From contig NZ_CALIIB010000136.1 in the NCBI RefSeq assembly GCF_938020365.1, positions 1 to 19,074 on the forward strand: DNA of 19,074 bases, in the 5' to 3' direction. Below the pieces are notes generated by a model. That model searched no databases and had not been told where the DNA came from. It worked only from the letters and a program-made list of their open reading frames with translations. The position numbers and the translations under genes are program-made. Within the stretch, counting starts at the first letter, position 1. Every line of letters starts with the position of its first letter. Shown piece after piece: positions 7,575-14,784 of the stretch. Origin of the DNA: an uncultured Streptococcus sp. Its GTDB lineage: Bacteria; Bacillota; Bacilli; Lactobacillales; Streptococcaceae.

Positions 7575-8735
7575 TTAATCGCCACCCGAACCCTTTCTAA
7601 TTTTTTCTAAAAGCTTGCGTCTTTTCTCTTCTAATTTTGCTTGTTGCTCAGGAGTAGTATCATCTTTATAATCAGGATTACTCCAATTCGGCACATTGCT
7701 TTTAGCAGCAGCTGGGCTGACTTGCGCAGGACGACTATTTGTCTGCTGGTTGCGCTCACGGATTTTCAGGACTGCCTCTTCAGCCGAGGTCACCTTTTGA
7801 TAAGAAAAGTCATTGGCCACCTTGAGGGCATACTTCTCATTGAGATTGGCCGAATCCACCTTATTAAAAGTCAGTAGCAGGATGATATTGATAACTTCAT
7901 CCAACAGTCCCATCTCTGCCAAATCCTGAATCAGCTTCCGTTCACTACGCGTAATGGCCGCTTGACGGGTTTTCTTGATTTCTGCCAAAAAGAGCAAGGG
8001 CTGCTTGCTTTTAGCCTCACGGATAATAGACTGCTCTTGCTGAGAAAAATCTCCCGAAACTGGTTTTTGCTGAATCTTTTGCTGCATCCTTTTCGTCGAA
8101 ATCACATGTGACACAGCCGTTTCACGCGCTAAGACATAAGTCTCGTACCAAGTCCATTTCTTCTGCTCCGCAATGGCAAACAAGTCCAAGAGGTCCGCTT
8201 TTTCATCTGCAAAACGCAAGCCATCCTGAGCCATTCTCTGTTTAAAATGCGTCAAGTCAAAATCATTCTGGCGACTAGTTCTCGTCGGACTGATGTCATC
8301 CATGCCATAGATTTGTCTAAAAGATGGACTGATCTTTTGCCCAGCTGGATTTTCCGGTCGTAGCTTATCTACCGCCGCCTGACCAATCTTTTTCTCCAAA
8401 AGACTACTGTACACATGATGAGCAAAGAAGTCCTCAGCGGACAAGGTTGGATAGAGTCGGATAAAAAATCCCGTCTCCGTCTGGTAAAGCTCTAGTAAGC
8501 CAATAGCTGATAGACGTTCCAAGCTTCTCTCCAACACTTCCATACCAAAATCAAGATGATTTAAAATATGGCTGAAAAGTCGCTGCTGAGCTCCATTATC
8601 CCAAAAAGAAACCAGATAAAGATAAAGCGCCACTGCATCCTTGCCCACAATAGGTAGATAATAACGGGTCAGCCCGCTCATATCGTGACTGACCTGGTTA
8701 TTAGACAAGAAAGAAAAATGATCATTTGGTTTCAT
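7575..8735 (-). CDS. dnaB: Replication initiation and membrane attachment protein DnaB
   Basis: Firmicute DnaB (not the helicase) is a DnaD-like remodelling protein that works with DnaI to load the replicative helicase and helps attach the origin to the membrane. The 386-residue protein has an N-terminal winged-helix-type region (LTRYYLPIVGKDAVALYLYL, about 22-41). A conserved DnaB/DnaD C-terminal domain follows at about 225-335, then a polar, charged tail ending in a basic stretch. It lies 6 bases after nrdR with an AAGGGC SD, and its stop abuts the dnaI start. The order nrdR-dnaB-dnaI is a conserved Firmicute arrangement. Confidence 0.95.
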   Translation of the reverse strand: MKPNDHFSFLSNNQVSHDMSGLTRYYLPIVGKDAVALYLYLVSFWDNGAQQRLFSHILNHLDFGMEVLERSLERLSAIGLLELYQTETGFFIRLYPTLSAEDFFAHHVYSSLLEKKIGQAAVDKLRPENPAGQKISPSFRQIYGMDDISPTRTSRQNDFDLTHFKQRMAQDGLRFADEKADLLDLFAIAEQKKWTWYETYVLARETAVSHVISTKRMQQKIQQKPVSGDFSQQEQSIIREAKSKQPLLFLAEIKKTRQAAITRSERKLIQDLAEMGLLDEVINIILLLTFNKVDSANLNEKYALKVANDFSYQKVTSAEEAVLKIRERNQQTNSRPAQVSPAAAKSNVPNWSNPDYKDDTTPEQQAKLEEKRRKLLEKIRKGSGGD

Positions 8736-8741
8736 AAGCCC

Positions 8742-9215
8742 TTATTTTTCCTTTTTCTTCTTAGAACCCTTGGTAATCTGCTTCAAAAGGCTTTCCAACT
8801 CGCCAACATCCTTAAAACTCCGATAAACACTGGCAAAACGGACATAGGTAATTTCATCCAGCTCGGCCAGCTCATCCATGACCAGAGAGCCAATATATTC
8901 GCTGGCAATTTCATTTTCACTCTGGCTGCGAAGTTTTTGCTCAATCCGATTGACCAATTCTTCAATCTCATCACTTGATACCGGACGCTTCTGAGCAGAG
9001 CGGATGATTCCGTTAAAGATCTTATCCCGAGAAAACTGCTCACGCGTTCCATCTTTTTTGACAACGACTAGGGTTCTTTCTTCCACGCGCTCATAAGTTG
9101 TAAAACGGTGCTGGCATTCCTCGCATTCACGGCGACGACGGATTGTATTTCCATCTTCTGCCTGCCGGCTGTCAACCACACTTGATTTGCTTCCGCCACA
9201 TTTGGGACAACGCAT
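8742..9215 (-). CDS. nrdR: Transcriptional repressor NrdR
   Basis: Nucleotide-sensing repressor of ribonucleotide reductase genes. The 157-residue protein has the N-terminal zinc ribbon with Cys3, Cys6, Cys31 and Cys34 (CPKC ... CEEC), an arginine-rich DNA-binding loop (RRRRE, 26-30) and an ATP-cone domain (about 49-139) that senses ATP versus dATP. The C-terminus is lysine-rich. The start is fixed by a perfect AGGAGG SD (9223-9228). It is the first gene of the dnaB-dnaI-nitroreductase-der transcript. I found no NrdR-box-like repeat in this window, so its targets lie elsewhere. Confidence 0.98.
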   Translation of the reverse strand: MRCPKCGGSKSSVVDSRQAEDGNTIRRRRECEECQHRFTTYERVEERTLVVVKKDGTREQFSRDKIFNGIIRSAQKRPVSSDEIEELVNRIEQKLRSQSENEIASEYIGSLVMDELAELDEITYVRFASVYRSFKDVGELESLLKQITKGSKKKKEK

Positions 9216-9244
9216 GTCATTTCCTCCTAGAATCTTAATACTTC

Positions 9245-9253
9245 ATTATACCA
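9245..9253 (-). promoter_or_regulatory. Extended -10 promoter of the nrdR-der operon
   Basis: TGGTATAAT on the minus strand gives a perfect -10 with TGn extension about 30 bases before the nrdR start. The nearest -35-like hexamer (TTGTTA) is at a short 15-bp spacing, so the extended -10 probably carries the promoter. Confidence 0.75.
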
Positions 9254-9275
9254 TGTTTTGACCAATAACAAAAGA

Positions 9276-9289
9276 CGAGAGATTTCTCG
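9276..9289 (-). terminator. Second hairpin behind the symporter gene
   Basis: A short CGAGA/TCTCG stem with a 4-base loop, followed on the minus strand by TCTTTTG, lies just past the main symporter terminator and just before the nrdR promoter. It may act as a back-up terminator insulating nrdR. Confidence 0.4.
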
Positions 9290-9294
9290 CCCAT

Positions 9295-9326
9295 AAAAAA
9301 AACTAAAGCTGGCAAAGCAGCTTTAG
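9295..9326 (-). terminator. Rho-independent terminator of the symporter gene
   Basis: The minus-strand RNA has a 9-bp stem CTAAAGCTG/CAGCTTTAG with a 6-base loop followed by eight U residues, about 38 bases after the symporter stop. Confidence 0.93.
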
Positions 9327-9364
9327 CAAGAAAATCTTCTTTCAAAAATCCAGCAAATGGAAAC

Positions 9365-10696
9365 TCAGCCCTTCTTGTCAAAATACTTTTTGGTTTCAGC
9401 AATAATGACAGGAGATAAGGCCAAAAGAGCAATCAGATTTGGCAAGGCCATCAAGGCATTGACAATATCGGCAATGACCCAAACTGCTTCTAGCTCAATA
9501 AAGCCCCCTAAGAGCACCATAGCAACAAAGATAATTCGGTACAAGCGAATATATTTAACACCAAACAGGAACTCAAAGCAGCGCTCACCGTAGTAGTTCC
9601 AGCCTAAAATCGTGGTAAAAGCAAAAAGAACCAGAAAAACGGATAGAAGAATTGGACCAAAATTAGCAAAGACAGTCGCAAAGGCTGCCTGAGTCAAGGA
9701 AACACCATTGAGATTACTATCCCAAACTCCTGTGATTAAAATTGTTAGACCTGTCAGACTACAAATAATCAGAGTATCGATAAAGGTTCCCGTCATCGAA
9801 ATCAATCCTTGTTCGACAGGCTCCTTGGTCTTGGCTGCCGCAGCAGCAATAGGTGCTGATCCTAAACCAGATTCATTGGAGAATACCCCGCGTGCGACCC
9901 CATTTTGAATCGCCATCTGGATGGTTGCACCAGCAAAGCCACCAACAGCAGCCGTCTGACTAAATGCAGAACTAAAGACTAGCTGAAGAGTTGGCAGCAA
10001 ACGATCTATATTGACTGCTAATACAGTCACAGTCCCCAAGATATAAATAGCCGCCATAAAAGGCACAATCTTGGTCGACACTCGAGCAATCGACTGGATA
10101 CCGCTAAAAATGACCAGAGCCACCAAAATAGCCAAGATAGAGGCAGTCACAGCTGGAGGCAACTGAATGGTATTCTGCATAGCTTCTGTAATGGAATTCA
10201 CCTGCGTAAAGGTCCCAATCCCTAAAAGAGCCACCAAGACACCCGCTACAGCAAAGAAGATAGCCAGCGGACGCCATTTTTCGCCCATTCCTAATAGGAT
10301 ATAATGCATGGGACCACCAGCAACAGCTCCGTGAGCATCCTTAGAACGATACTTGATTGCTAATAAACCTTCGGCATACTTGGTTGCCATTCCAAAGAAA
10401 GCTGCTAGCCACATCCAAAATAAGGCGCCCGGTCCACCAACTTTTATGGCAGTCGCTACACCGATAATATTCCCCGTTCCAACCGTGGCCGCCAAAGCTG
10501 TACAAAGAGCAGCAAAGCTTGACACGTCTCCATGATGATCCTCGCCGGAAACAAAAATTAAGCGAAAGGCGCGAGAAAGGCGCGAAATCTGTAGCAACCT
10601 CAGACGAAGTGTCAGATAAAGCCCCGTTCCAACTAATAAAATCAAGAGGGGAGGTCCCCAGACCAGAGAATCAATTTGATTCAGCAATTTCAACAT
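9365..10696 (-). CDS. Sodium:alanine/glycine symporter (AGCS family)
   Basis: A 443-residue membrane protein with about 10-12 hydrophobic segments that imports small neutral amino acids with Na+. Family signatures include GGPGALFWMWLAAFFGMATKYAEGLLAIKYR in the first half, AVAGGPMHY after it and GVFSNESGLGSAPIAAAAA around the middle. The ATG at 10694-10696 is chosen because an AAAGGAG SD lies about 10 nt upstream and the protein then begins MLKLLNQIDSLVWGPP, as family members do. The open frame extends to 10750, but that extension runs through the riboswitch terminator hairpin and has no SD. The gene is controlled by the upstream glycine riboswitch, which points to glycine (with or without alanine) as a physiological substrate. 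Confidence 0.94.
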   Translation of the reverse strand: MLKLLNQIDSLVWGPPLLILLVGTGLYLTLRLRLLQISRLSRAFRLIFVSGEDHHGDVSSFAALCTALAATVGTGNIIGVATAIKVGGPGALFWMWLAAFFGMATKYAEGLLAIKYRSKDAHGAVAGGPMHYILLGMGEKWRPLAIFFAVAGVLVALLGIGTFTQVNSITEAMQNTIQLPPAVTASILAILVALVIFSGIQSIARVSTKIVPFMAAIYILGTVTVLAVNIDRLLPTLQLVFSSAFSQTAAVGGFAGATIQMAIQNGVARGVFSNESGLGSAPIAAAAAKTKEPVEQGLISMTGTFIDTLIICSLTGLTILITGVWDSNLNGVSLTQAAFATVFANFGPILLSVFLVLFAFTTILGWNYYGERCFEFLFGVKYIRLYRIIFVAMVLLGGFIELEAVWVIADIVNALMALPNLIALLALSPVIIAETKKYFDKKG

Positions 10697-10720
10697 AAAT
10701 CTTCTGCTCCTTTTCCACAC

Positions 10721-10755
10721 CGAGAAAAAGAAAAGTACATGTGTAAACATGTACT
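10721..10755 (-). terminator. Regulatory terminator of the glycine riboswitch expression platform
   Basis: Minus-strand RNA AGTACATG (10755-10748), a 6-base loop, CATGTACT (10741-10734), then a U-rich run with one C interruption. It lies 38 bases before the symporter ATG. The first three bases of its 5' arm (10755-10753) also belong to the 8-nt element complementary to the riboswitch P1 5' strand, so the two structures exclude each other. Confidence 0.85.
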
Positions 10756-10877
10756 CTGGATGCCTGAGAACGACCGTTTCCTGTCCTTCCCTTGCTCTGT
10801 CCTTTTACCTGAGAGTTTGAGCAGTTGCCTGCCTTGCCCCTTCGGTGCCAATCATGGTCTCTCCAGAGTTCCGTCCA
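10753..10877 (-). ncRNA. Glycine riboswitch (single full aptamer plus degenerate second half)
   Basis: On the minus strand the RNA shows the glycine aptamer core. P1 is CTCTG (10868-10864) with CAGAG (10799-10795). P2-like pairing is GAGAG with CTCTC (10815-10811). The conserved GGCACCGAAGGGGCAAG spans 10849-10833, the GCAG-GCAA-CTGC hairpin 10832-10821, and CTCTCAGGTAAAAGG 10815-10801. Downstream, CTCAGGCA (about 10768-10761) followed by TCCAGAG looks like the 3' end of a second aptamer without its conserved core, like the 'ghost' partner described for singlet glycine riboswitches. It sits between a consensus promoter and a terminator, ahead of an AGCS symporter, a known streptococcal arrangement. 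Confidence 0.93.
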
Positions 10878-10948
10878 TTTCACAGTCATAAGTTTCAAAC
10901 GCTTATTTCTGAAAAACTTCATTCGGTGTTTATTCTAAATTTTCTATT

Positions 10949-10977
10949 ATTTTAAAATAATATTCGGTTTTTGTCAA
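10949..10977 (-). promoter_or_regulatory. Promoter of the riboswitch-symporter transcript
   Basis: Minus-strand TTGACA (10977-10972), a 17-bp spacer and TAAAAT (10954-10949). The perfect -35 and ideal spacing make this the best-scoring promoter in the window by eye. Transcription would start near 10942, giving a leader of about 245 nt that contains the riboswitch. Confidence 0.88.
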
Positions 10978-11014
10978 TATTTTATAACAAACTTTAGACA
11001 TGTAAACGTTTTTT

Positions 11015-11041
11015 AACACAAAAAGAAGCCTAGGGCTTCTT
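11015..11041 (-). terminator. Rho-independent terminator of trxA
   Basis: Minus-strand AAGAAGCC-CTA-GGCTTCTT, an 8-bp stem, followed by TTTTTG-type sequence, starts 3 bases after the trxA stop. It accounts for the left part of the roughly 350-base gap between trxA and the symporter; the rest holds the promoter and riboswitch. Confidence 0.9.
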
Positions 11042-11043
11042 TC

Positions 11044-11358
11044 TTAACTTAATTCTGCCAAAATCGCCTTCAGTTGCTCCTTCGTATGAACACCAGCTAC
11101 TTGCTTAACGACTTGGCCATCTTTTTTGAACAGAAGGGTCGGAATGGACATAATGCCAAATTCACGGGCAGTATTAGGATTTTCATCCACATCCATTTTA
11201 AGGATTTTCAGTTCATCTTCATGAACTTCTCCTGCTAACTGCTCCAAGATAGGCGCCTGCATGCGACATGGACCACACCAAGTTGCCCAAAAATCAATTA
11301 GAACCAGTCCGTCTTTTGTCTCTTCAGCGAATGTTGCATCTGTAACTGCTGCTACCAT
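11044..11358 (-). CDS. trxA: Thioredoxin
   Basis: A 104-residue cytoplasmic disulfide reductase, the normal length for the family. The active site WCGPC is at residues 28-32, within FWATWCGPCRMQAPIL. The cis-proline element SIPTLLF is at about 75-81. It is reduced by thioredoxin reductase and supplies electrons to ribonucleotide reductase, peroxiredoxins and methionine sulfoxide reductases. The ATG has an AAAGGAG SD about 9 nt upstream. It lies 94 bases after mutS2 with no obvious terminator between them, so some read-through from mutS2 is likely; a -10-like TACAAT (complement of 11394-11399) without a good -35 could give it a promoter of its own. Confidence 0.98.
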   Translation of the reverse strand: MVAAVTDATFAEETKDGLVLIDFWATWCGPCRMQAPILEQLAGEVHEDELKILKMDVDENPNTAREFGIMSIPTLLFKKDGQVVKQVAGVHTKEQLKAILAELS

Positions 11359-11452
11359 AAATCTTCTCCTTTGAATAGCTTACTTTTGATAATATTGTAC
11401 ACCAAACCCAGAGGAAAAGAAAATATTTGCTACGGCAGGACCCGATACTCCC

Positions 11453-13795
11453 CTACTTAAAGATCACAATCGTCGCGCCACTGCCACCAGCATTTTGCGG
11501 GGCATAGCCAAAGGACTTGACCTGCTTGTTACGGCGGAGGTATTTGGTCACCCCTTCACGGATGACACCCGTTCCGATACCGTGGATAATATCCACCTGA
11601 GCCATATTATTGAGAAGGGCCTGATCGATAAAGGCATCGAGCTCCTCCATGGCCTCTTCATAGCGTTTGCCACGCAGATCCAATCTGGCTCTTGGACCAT
11701 TGGTATTGGTCCGCTTGACCACATTGACCTGCTTGCGCTTAGGCTGAGCCTCCTTTTCAGCTTTGAGTAAGTTGAATTCCTGCTCTTCTAGTGTCATCTT
11801 GATAAGACCTACCTGAGCTTCCCAGCGGCCGTCCTTGAGCTGCTTGACCAAGGTCCCCCGCTGACCATAGCTGGTCACCAGAATATCATCTCCCACCTTG
11901 GGCGCCCGATTTTTCTTGGCTTGCTTGAGCACTTTATTCTTTGATAAATCAACCGTTTCTGGTGCTAACTTTTTAAGCTGAGCCTTGGCTTCAATAATCT
12001 CATGCGGTTTGAGATTGGACTTATCATGGAGATTTTTGAGAATGCTCTCGCTCTCTGACAAGGCCATGTCAACGATTTCCTGGGCTTCCAAGCGCGCCTT
12101 ATTGAGCTCGGTTTCCTTTTCTCGGTTAAACTCATTGTAAAGTTTTTTGAGGGCTCGATTAAATTTGAGATTTTCCTGCTCCACCTCGCGGATATTATCC
12201 AAGCGCTTGCGGCTTTCCAACGTCTGCTCTTCCAGGCGCTCAATGATCTGATTGACATCACTGTCTGTATCGGTCTGCTCTTGGGCGTGGCCAACGATAA
12301 CTTCCGACAAGCCCAGACGCCGAGCAATTTCAAAGGCATTGGAGCGGCCAGGTACTCCCTGCATAAAGCGATAGGTCGGCCTTAAACTATCTGTATCAAA
12401 TTCCATGCTAGCATTTTCCACCCAATCCGTCTCAATCCCATAGGCTTTGAGCTCAGGATAGTGAGTTGTCGCCATGGTTTTAATCTGTCTTAGCCGCAAA
12501 TCTTCTAAGATAGCAATCGCCAGAGCTGCTCCTTCTTGCGGGTCAGTCCCAGCTCCCAGCTCGTCCAGCAGAACCAGACTCTCGCTATCAACCTGCTCTA
12601 AAATAGAGACGATATTAGTCATGTGACTGGAGAAAGTCGACAGGCTCTGCTCAATCGACTGCTCATCGTCAATGTCTGCAAAAATCTGACTGAAAATCCC
12701 GACGCGACTGCCCTTATCCGCCAGAATCGGCAGACCTGACTGAGCCATAATCTGAGCCAAGCCCAAGGTCTTCAGCATGATGGTCTTACCACCCGTGTTA
12801 GGCCCAGTAATGACAATCGCTGTCAAATCAGGCCCAAAATGCAGGTCATTAGCCACTGCATTTTCAATCAGGGGATGGCGGACACTGAGTAGTTGGATAT
12901 CCTGCTCTTCTGACAGGTCTGGCACCACCGCTCCCGTCTCCTGCATGAAGCGGACCTTGGCACGCACCAGATCTAGATGACCGATAATCCAAGCATTATT
13001 GGCAATTTCAGCCGCATGAGGCCGTATCATATCCGACATAGCCTGCAAAATCCGCTGAATTTCATAGCGCTCGTCCGCCCGACTGCTAGCAATCTCTTCA
13101 TTGAGATTGACCACCGCCCGCGGCTCAATGTAAACCGTACTTCCGCTGGCCGAAATATCGTGAACAACGCCCGCAATACGGTTGCGGTAGGTATTTTTCA
13201 CAGGTAGTACATTGCGGCCGTTCCGGCTGGCCACCACTTGGTCTGCCAGCATATCTCCTTTGGTTTTGAGAATTTCTTGCAGAATATCCCGAACCTGAAC
13301 TTCATTTTCTTGGATTCTCCGGCGAATACGACTCAACTCTTCACTAGCAAAACTCTCAAGAAAGCCCCCATCATTGATAGCTTGCAGGCTCCCCTGAATA
13401 CTAGGAAACTCTACTAAATTTTTAAAAAGGCGATCCAAACGCTCCAATTGGACATTTTCCAAGTTCTCGTAGAAAGATACCAGCTCATGCGTCACAGCTA
13501 AGACCCGCTTGAGGGCTAAAAACTCCTCGATATTCAGGTCACTATCCAGCTCTAGGCGCTTGGTTAAGCCCCTAATATCCTGAATCGCTCCCAAACTAAA
13601 GTGCGGATGTTGCACAAAAATCTGCCGCATATCGGACATTTCCAAAAAAGCAGCAGCAATTGATTCCTTTTTGCTGTTTGGCTGGAGCTGCTTCAACTCC
13701 AACTCTCCCAGCTCAGTCAGTAGATAGGGAGAAAAAAGCTCCTTAATTTTATCAAATTCCAAAGTTTCTAAAATTTTATGATTCATCATGTTCAT
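11453..13795 (-). CDS. mutS2: Endonuclease MutS2 / ribosome-rescue ATPase
   Basis: A 780-residue MutS-family ATPase, typical for MutS2. It has an N-terminal core/clamp region (1-300). The ATPase has Walker A GPNTGGKT (331-338), Walker B LVLLDE (407-412) and a nearby THYPELKAY (444-452). A long charged coiled coil spans about 510-610, a KOW-like segment about 632-675, and a C-terminal Smr domain runs from LDLRGKR (705-711) through HGIGTG (738-743). MutS2 suppresses homologous recombination; Bacillus work also shows a role on collided ribosomes through the Smr domain. It lacks the mismatch-recognition domain of MutS. The start is uncertain: ATG codons at 13795, 13789 and 13786 have no clear SD, and relatives usually begin MN-KIL, which would favour 13786. 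Confidence 0.96.
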   Translation of the reverse strand: MNMMNHKILETLEFDKIKELFSPYLLTELGELELKQLQPNSKKESIAAAFLEMSDMRQIFVQHPHFSLGAIQDIRGLTKRLELDSDLNIEEFLALKRVLAVTHELVSFYENLENVQLERLDRLFKNLVEFPSIQGSLQAINDGGFLESFASEELSRIRRRIQENEVQVRDILQEILKTKGDMLADQVVASRNGRNVLPVKNTYRNRIAGVVHDISASGSTVYIEPRAVVNLNEEIASSRADERYEIQRILQAMSDMIRPHAAEIANNAWIIGHLDLVRAKVRFMQETGAVVPDLSEEQDIQLLSVRHPLIENAVANDLHFGPDLTAIVITGPNTGGKTIMLKTLGLAQIMAQSGLPILADKGSRVGIFSQIFADIDDEQSIEQSLSTFSSHMTNIVSILEQVDSESLVLLDELGAGTDPQEGAALAIAILEDLRLRQIKTMATTHYPELKAYGIETDWVENASMEFDTDSLRPTYRFMQGVPGRSNAFEIARRLGLSEVIVGHAQEQTDTDSDVNQIIERLEEQTLESRKRLDNIREVEQENLKFNRALKKLYNEFNREKETELNKARLEAQEIVDMALSESESILKNLHDKSNLKPHEIIEAKAQLKKLAPETVDLSKNKVLKQAKKNRAPKVGDDILVTSYGQRGTLVKQLKDGRWEAQVGLIKMTLEEQEFNLLKAEKEAQPKRKQVNVVKRTNTNGPRARLDLRGKRYEEAMEELDAFIDQALLNNMAQVDIIHGIGTGVIREGVTKYLRRNKQVKSFGYAPQNAGGSGATIVIFK

Positions 13796-13817
13796 TCTAT
13801 TTCTATATGATTTAAAC

Positions 13818-13850
13818 TGAAAAAGAAACTCAGCTACAGGGCAACTGAGT
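13818..13850 (-). terminator. Terminator after zapA-cvpA
   Basis: Minus-strand ACTCAG/CTGAGT stem, extended by three more pairs including G-U, with a 5-base loop, followed by TTTCTTTTTC. It starts 6 bases after the cvpA stop and overlaps the mutS2 upstream region, implying that mutS2 has its own promoter. Confidence 0.8.
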
Positions 13851-13855
13851 CTTAA

Positions 13856-14407
13856 TTATCCGATAATTTTTGTGACCCAAAGGTCATGTAAAATGGATGA
13901 AGTTACAGGCGTGTGATTGATAATAAACCGAATCAGCAAACTCGAATTTAAGCGTTCTTGGATAAAGGACATAGGCACGGTAGCTAAAATAGTCAGTCCC
14001 ATCTCGATAACAAAGAGGGCGATGAAGACCGCAATAGCCCCACTGACCATATTAAAAACTTTGGTATCCCACTTATTCGGATAGGGAATTAAATTTACAA
14101 AAATCCCCAAAAAGCGGCCTACTATATAAACAAGGCTGAAAACAAGAAGGTAGGCCAACCCTGCATAAAAAACCTTATCCAAATGGAAAAGTTGGGAACT
14201 CGCAAAGAAATAAGTTGAACTGCCTTTAACAGCGCTAGCATAGGGCACCCACAAGCTGATAGACTTAGCCAAGTCCTGATATAGAGCTCCAGCCACCAGC
14301 ATGGATACAATCGTCATAGCAGCATAATAACCCTGCAGAACAATCCCACGCGAGTAGCCAATATAAAAGCTCCAAGCTAATATTAGTAAAATAATAATTG
14401 CAAACAC
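13856..14407 (-). CDS. CvpA family membrane protein
   Basis: A 183-residue membrane protein with about four hydrophobic segments and an N-terminus FAIIILLILAWSFYIGYSRG typical of the CvpA family (first described in E. coli for colicin V production). The molecular function in Gram-positives is not settled. It begins with GTG: the TAG stop of zapA and the GTG share one base (14407), and the SD GGGGAAAG lies within the zapA end. zapA-cvpA followed by mutS2 is a conserved Firmicute order. A terminator follows immediately. Confidence 0.88.
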   Translation of the reverse strand: MFAIIILLILAWSFYIGYSRGIVLQGYYAAMTIVSMLVAGALYQDLAKSISLWVPYASAVKGSSTYFFASSQLFHLDKVFYAGLAYLLVFSLVYIVGRFLGIFVNLIPYPNKWDTKVFNMVSGAIAVFIALFVIEMGLTILATVPMSFIQERLNSSLLIRFIINHTPVTSSILHDLWVTKIIG

Positions 14408-14709
14408 TATCTTTCCCCTGTATTAGCTGACTTTTCTCTCAGCTCACTGAGCATTTTGTGACGAAGCCCTTCCAATTCTTTTTCCTTATCATCAAACTCA
14501 ATCTCGCGGCTGAGCTGGGTAGATAAACTATTAATCGCCAGCAAAATGGCCAAGACTTCATCATCTGCCGCAGGCATCTGATCTTTAATAGCCTTATATT
14601 TTTCCTTGGCAACCCGCTCCACTTCTTCCATAAAAAGATTATCATGTTCTGTTGTTAAAGTTAAGGTTTTGTTTCCAAATGTAAACTTATATCTATTCAA
14701 ATTTGCCAT
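14407..14709 (-). CDS. zapA: Cell division protein ZapA
   Basis: A 100-residue protein that binds FtsZ and bundles protofilaments at the Z ring. The N-terminal RYKFTFGNKTLTLTTEHD-type segment (6-23) is the small beta domain. It is followed by a helical/coiled-coil region (about 26-95) containing LAILLAINSLSTQL and ending in charged heptad-like repeats. Length and layout match Gram-positive ZapA. The start is supported by SD GAGGTGA and a consensus promoter just upstream. It overlaps the GTG start of cvpA by one base. Confidence 0.88.
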   Translation of the reverse strand: MANLNRYKFTFGNKTLTLTTEHDNLFMEEVERVAKEKYKAIKDQMPAADDEVLAILLAINSLSTQLSREIEFDDKEKELEGLRHKMLSELREKSANTGER

Positions 14710-14725
14710 AAAATCACCTCATGAT

Positions 14726-14754
14726 ATTATACCAAAAATCGCTACATTTGTCAG
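14726..14754 (-). promoter_or_regulatory. Promoter of zapA-cvpA
   Basis: Minus-strand CTGACA (14754-14749), 17-bp spacer, TATAAT (14731-14726) with the TGG extension just before the -10. Start of transcription would be about 10 bases before the zapA SD, giving a very short leader. Confidence 0.85.
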
Positions 14755-14784
14755 GTAGAAATCTGCTATCTATCCTTTGATAAA

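Noticed and set aside
8742..9253. Autoregulatory NrdR boxes in front of nrdR
   Set aside because: I looked for the paired NrdR-box pattern near the promoter and elsewhere in the window and saw no acceptable match.
10671..10922. Open frames on both strands over the riboswitch region
   Set aside because: They are explained by the structured RNA leader: no SD, no protein family character, and they overlap the promoter-proximal aptamer and terminator.
11359..11452. Possible terminator between mutS2 and trxA
   Set aside because: Only weak, short complementarity is visible and no U-tract follows a stable stem; left uncalled.
11965..13207. Overlapping frames within mutS2 on both strands
   Set aside because: Shadows of a fully intact 780-residue gene; composition is arginine/serine-rich out-of-frame translation.
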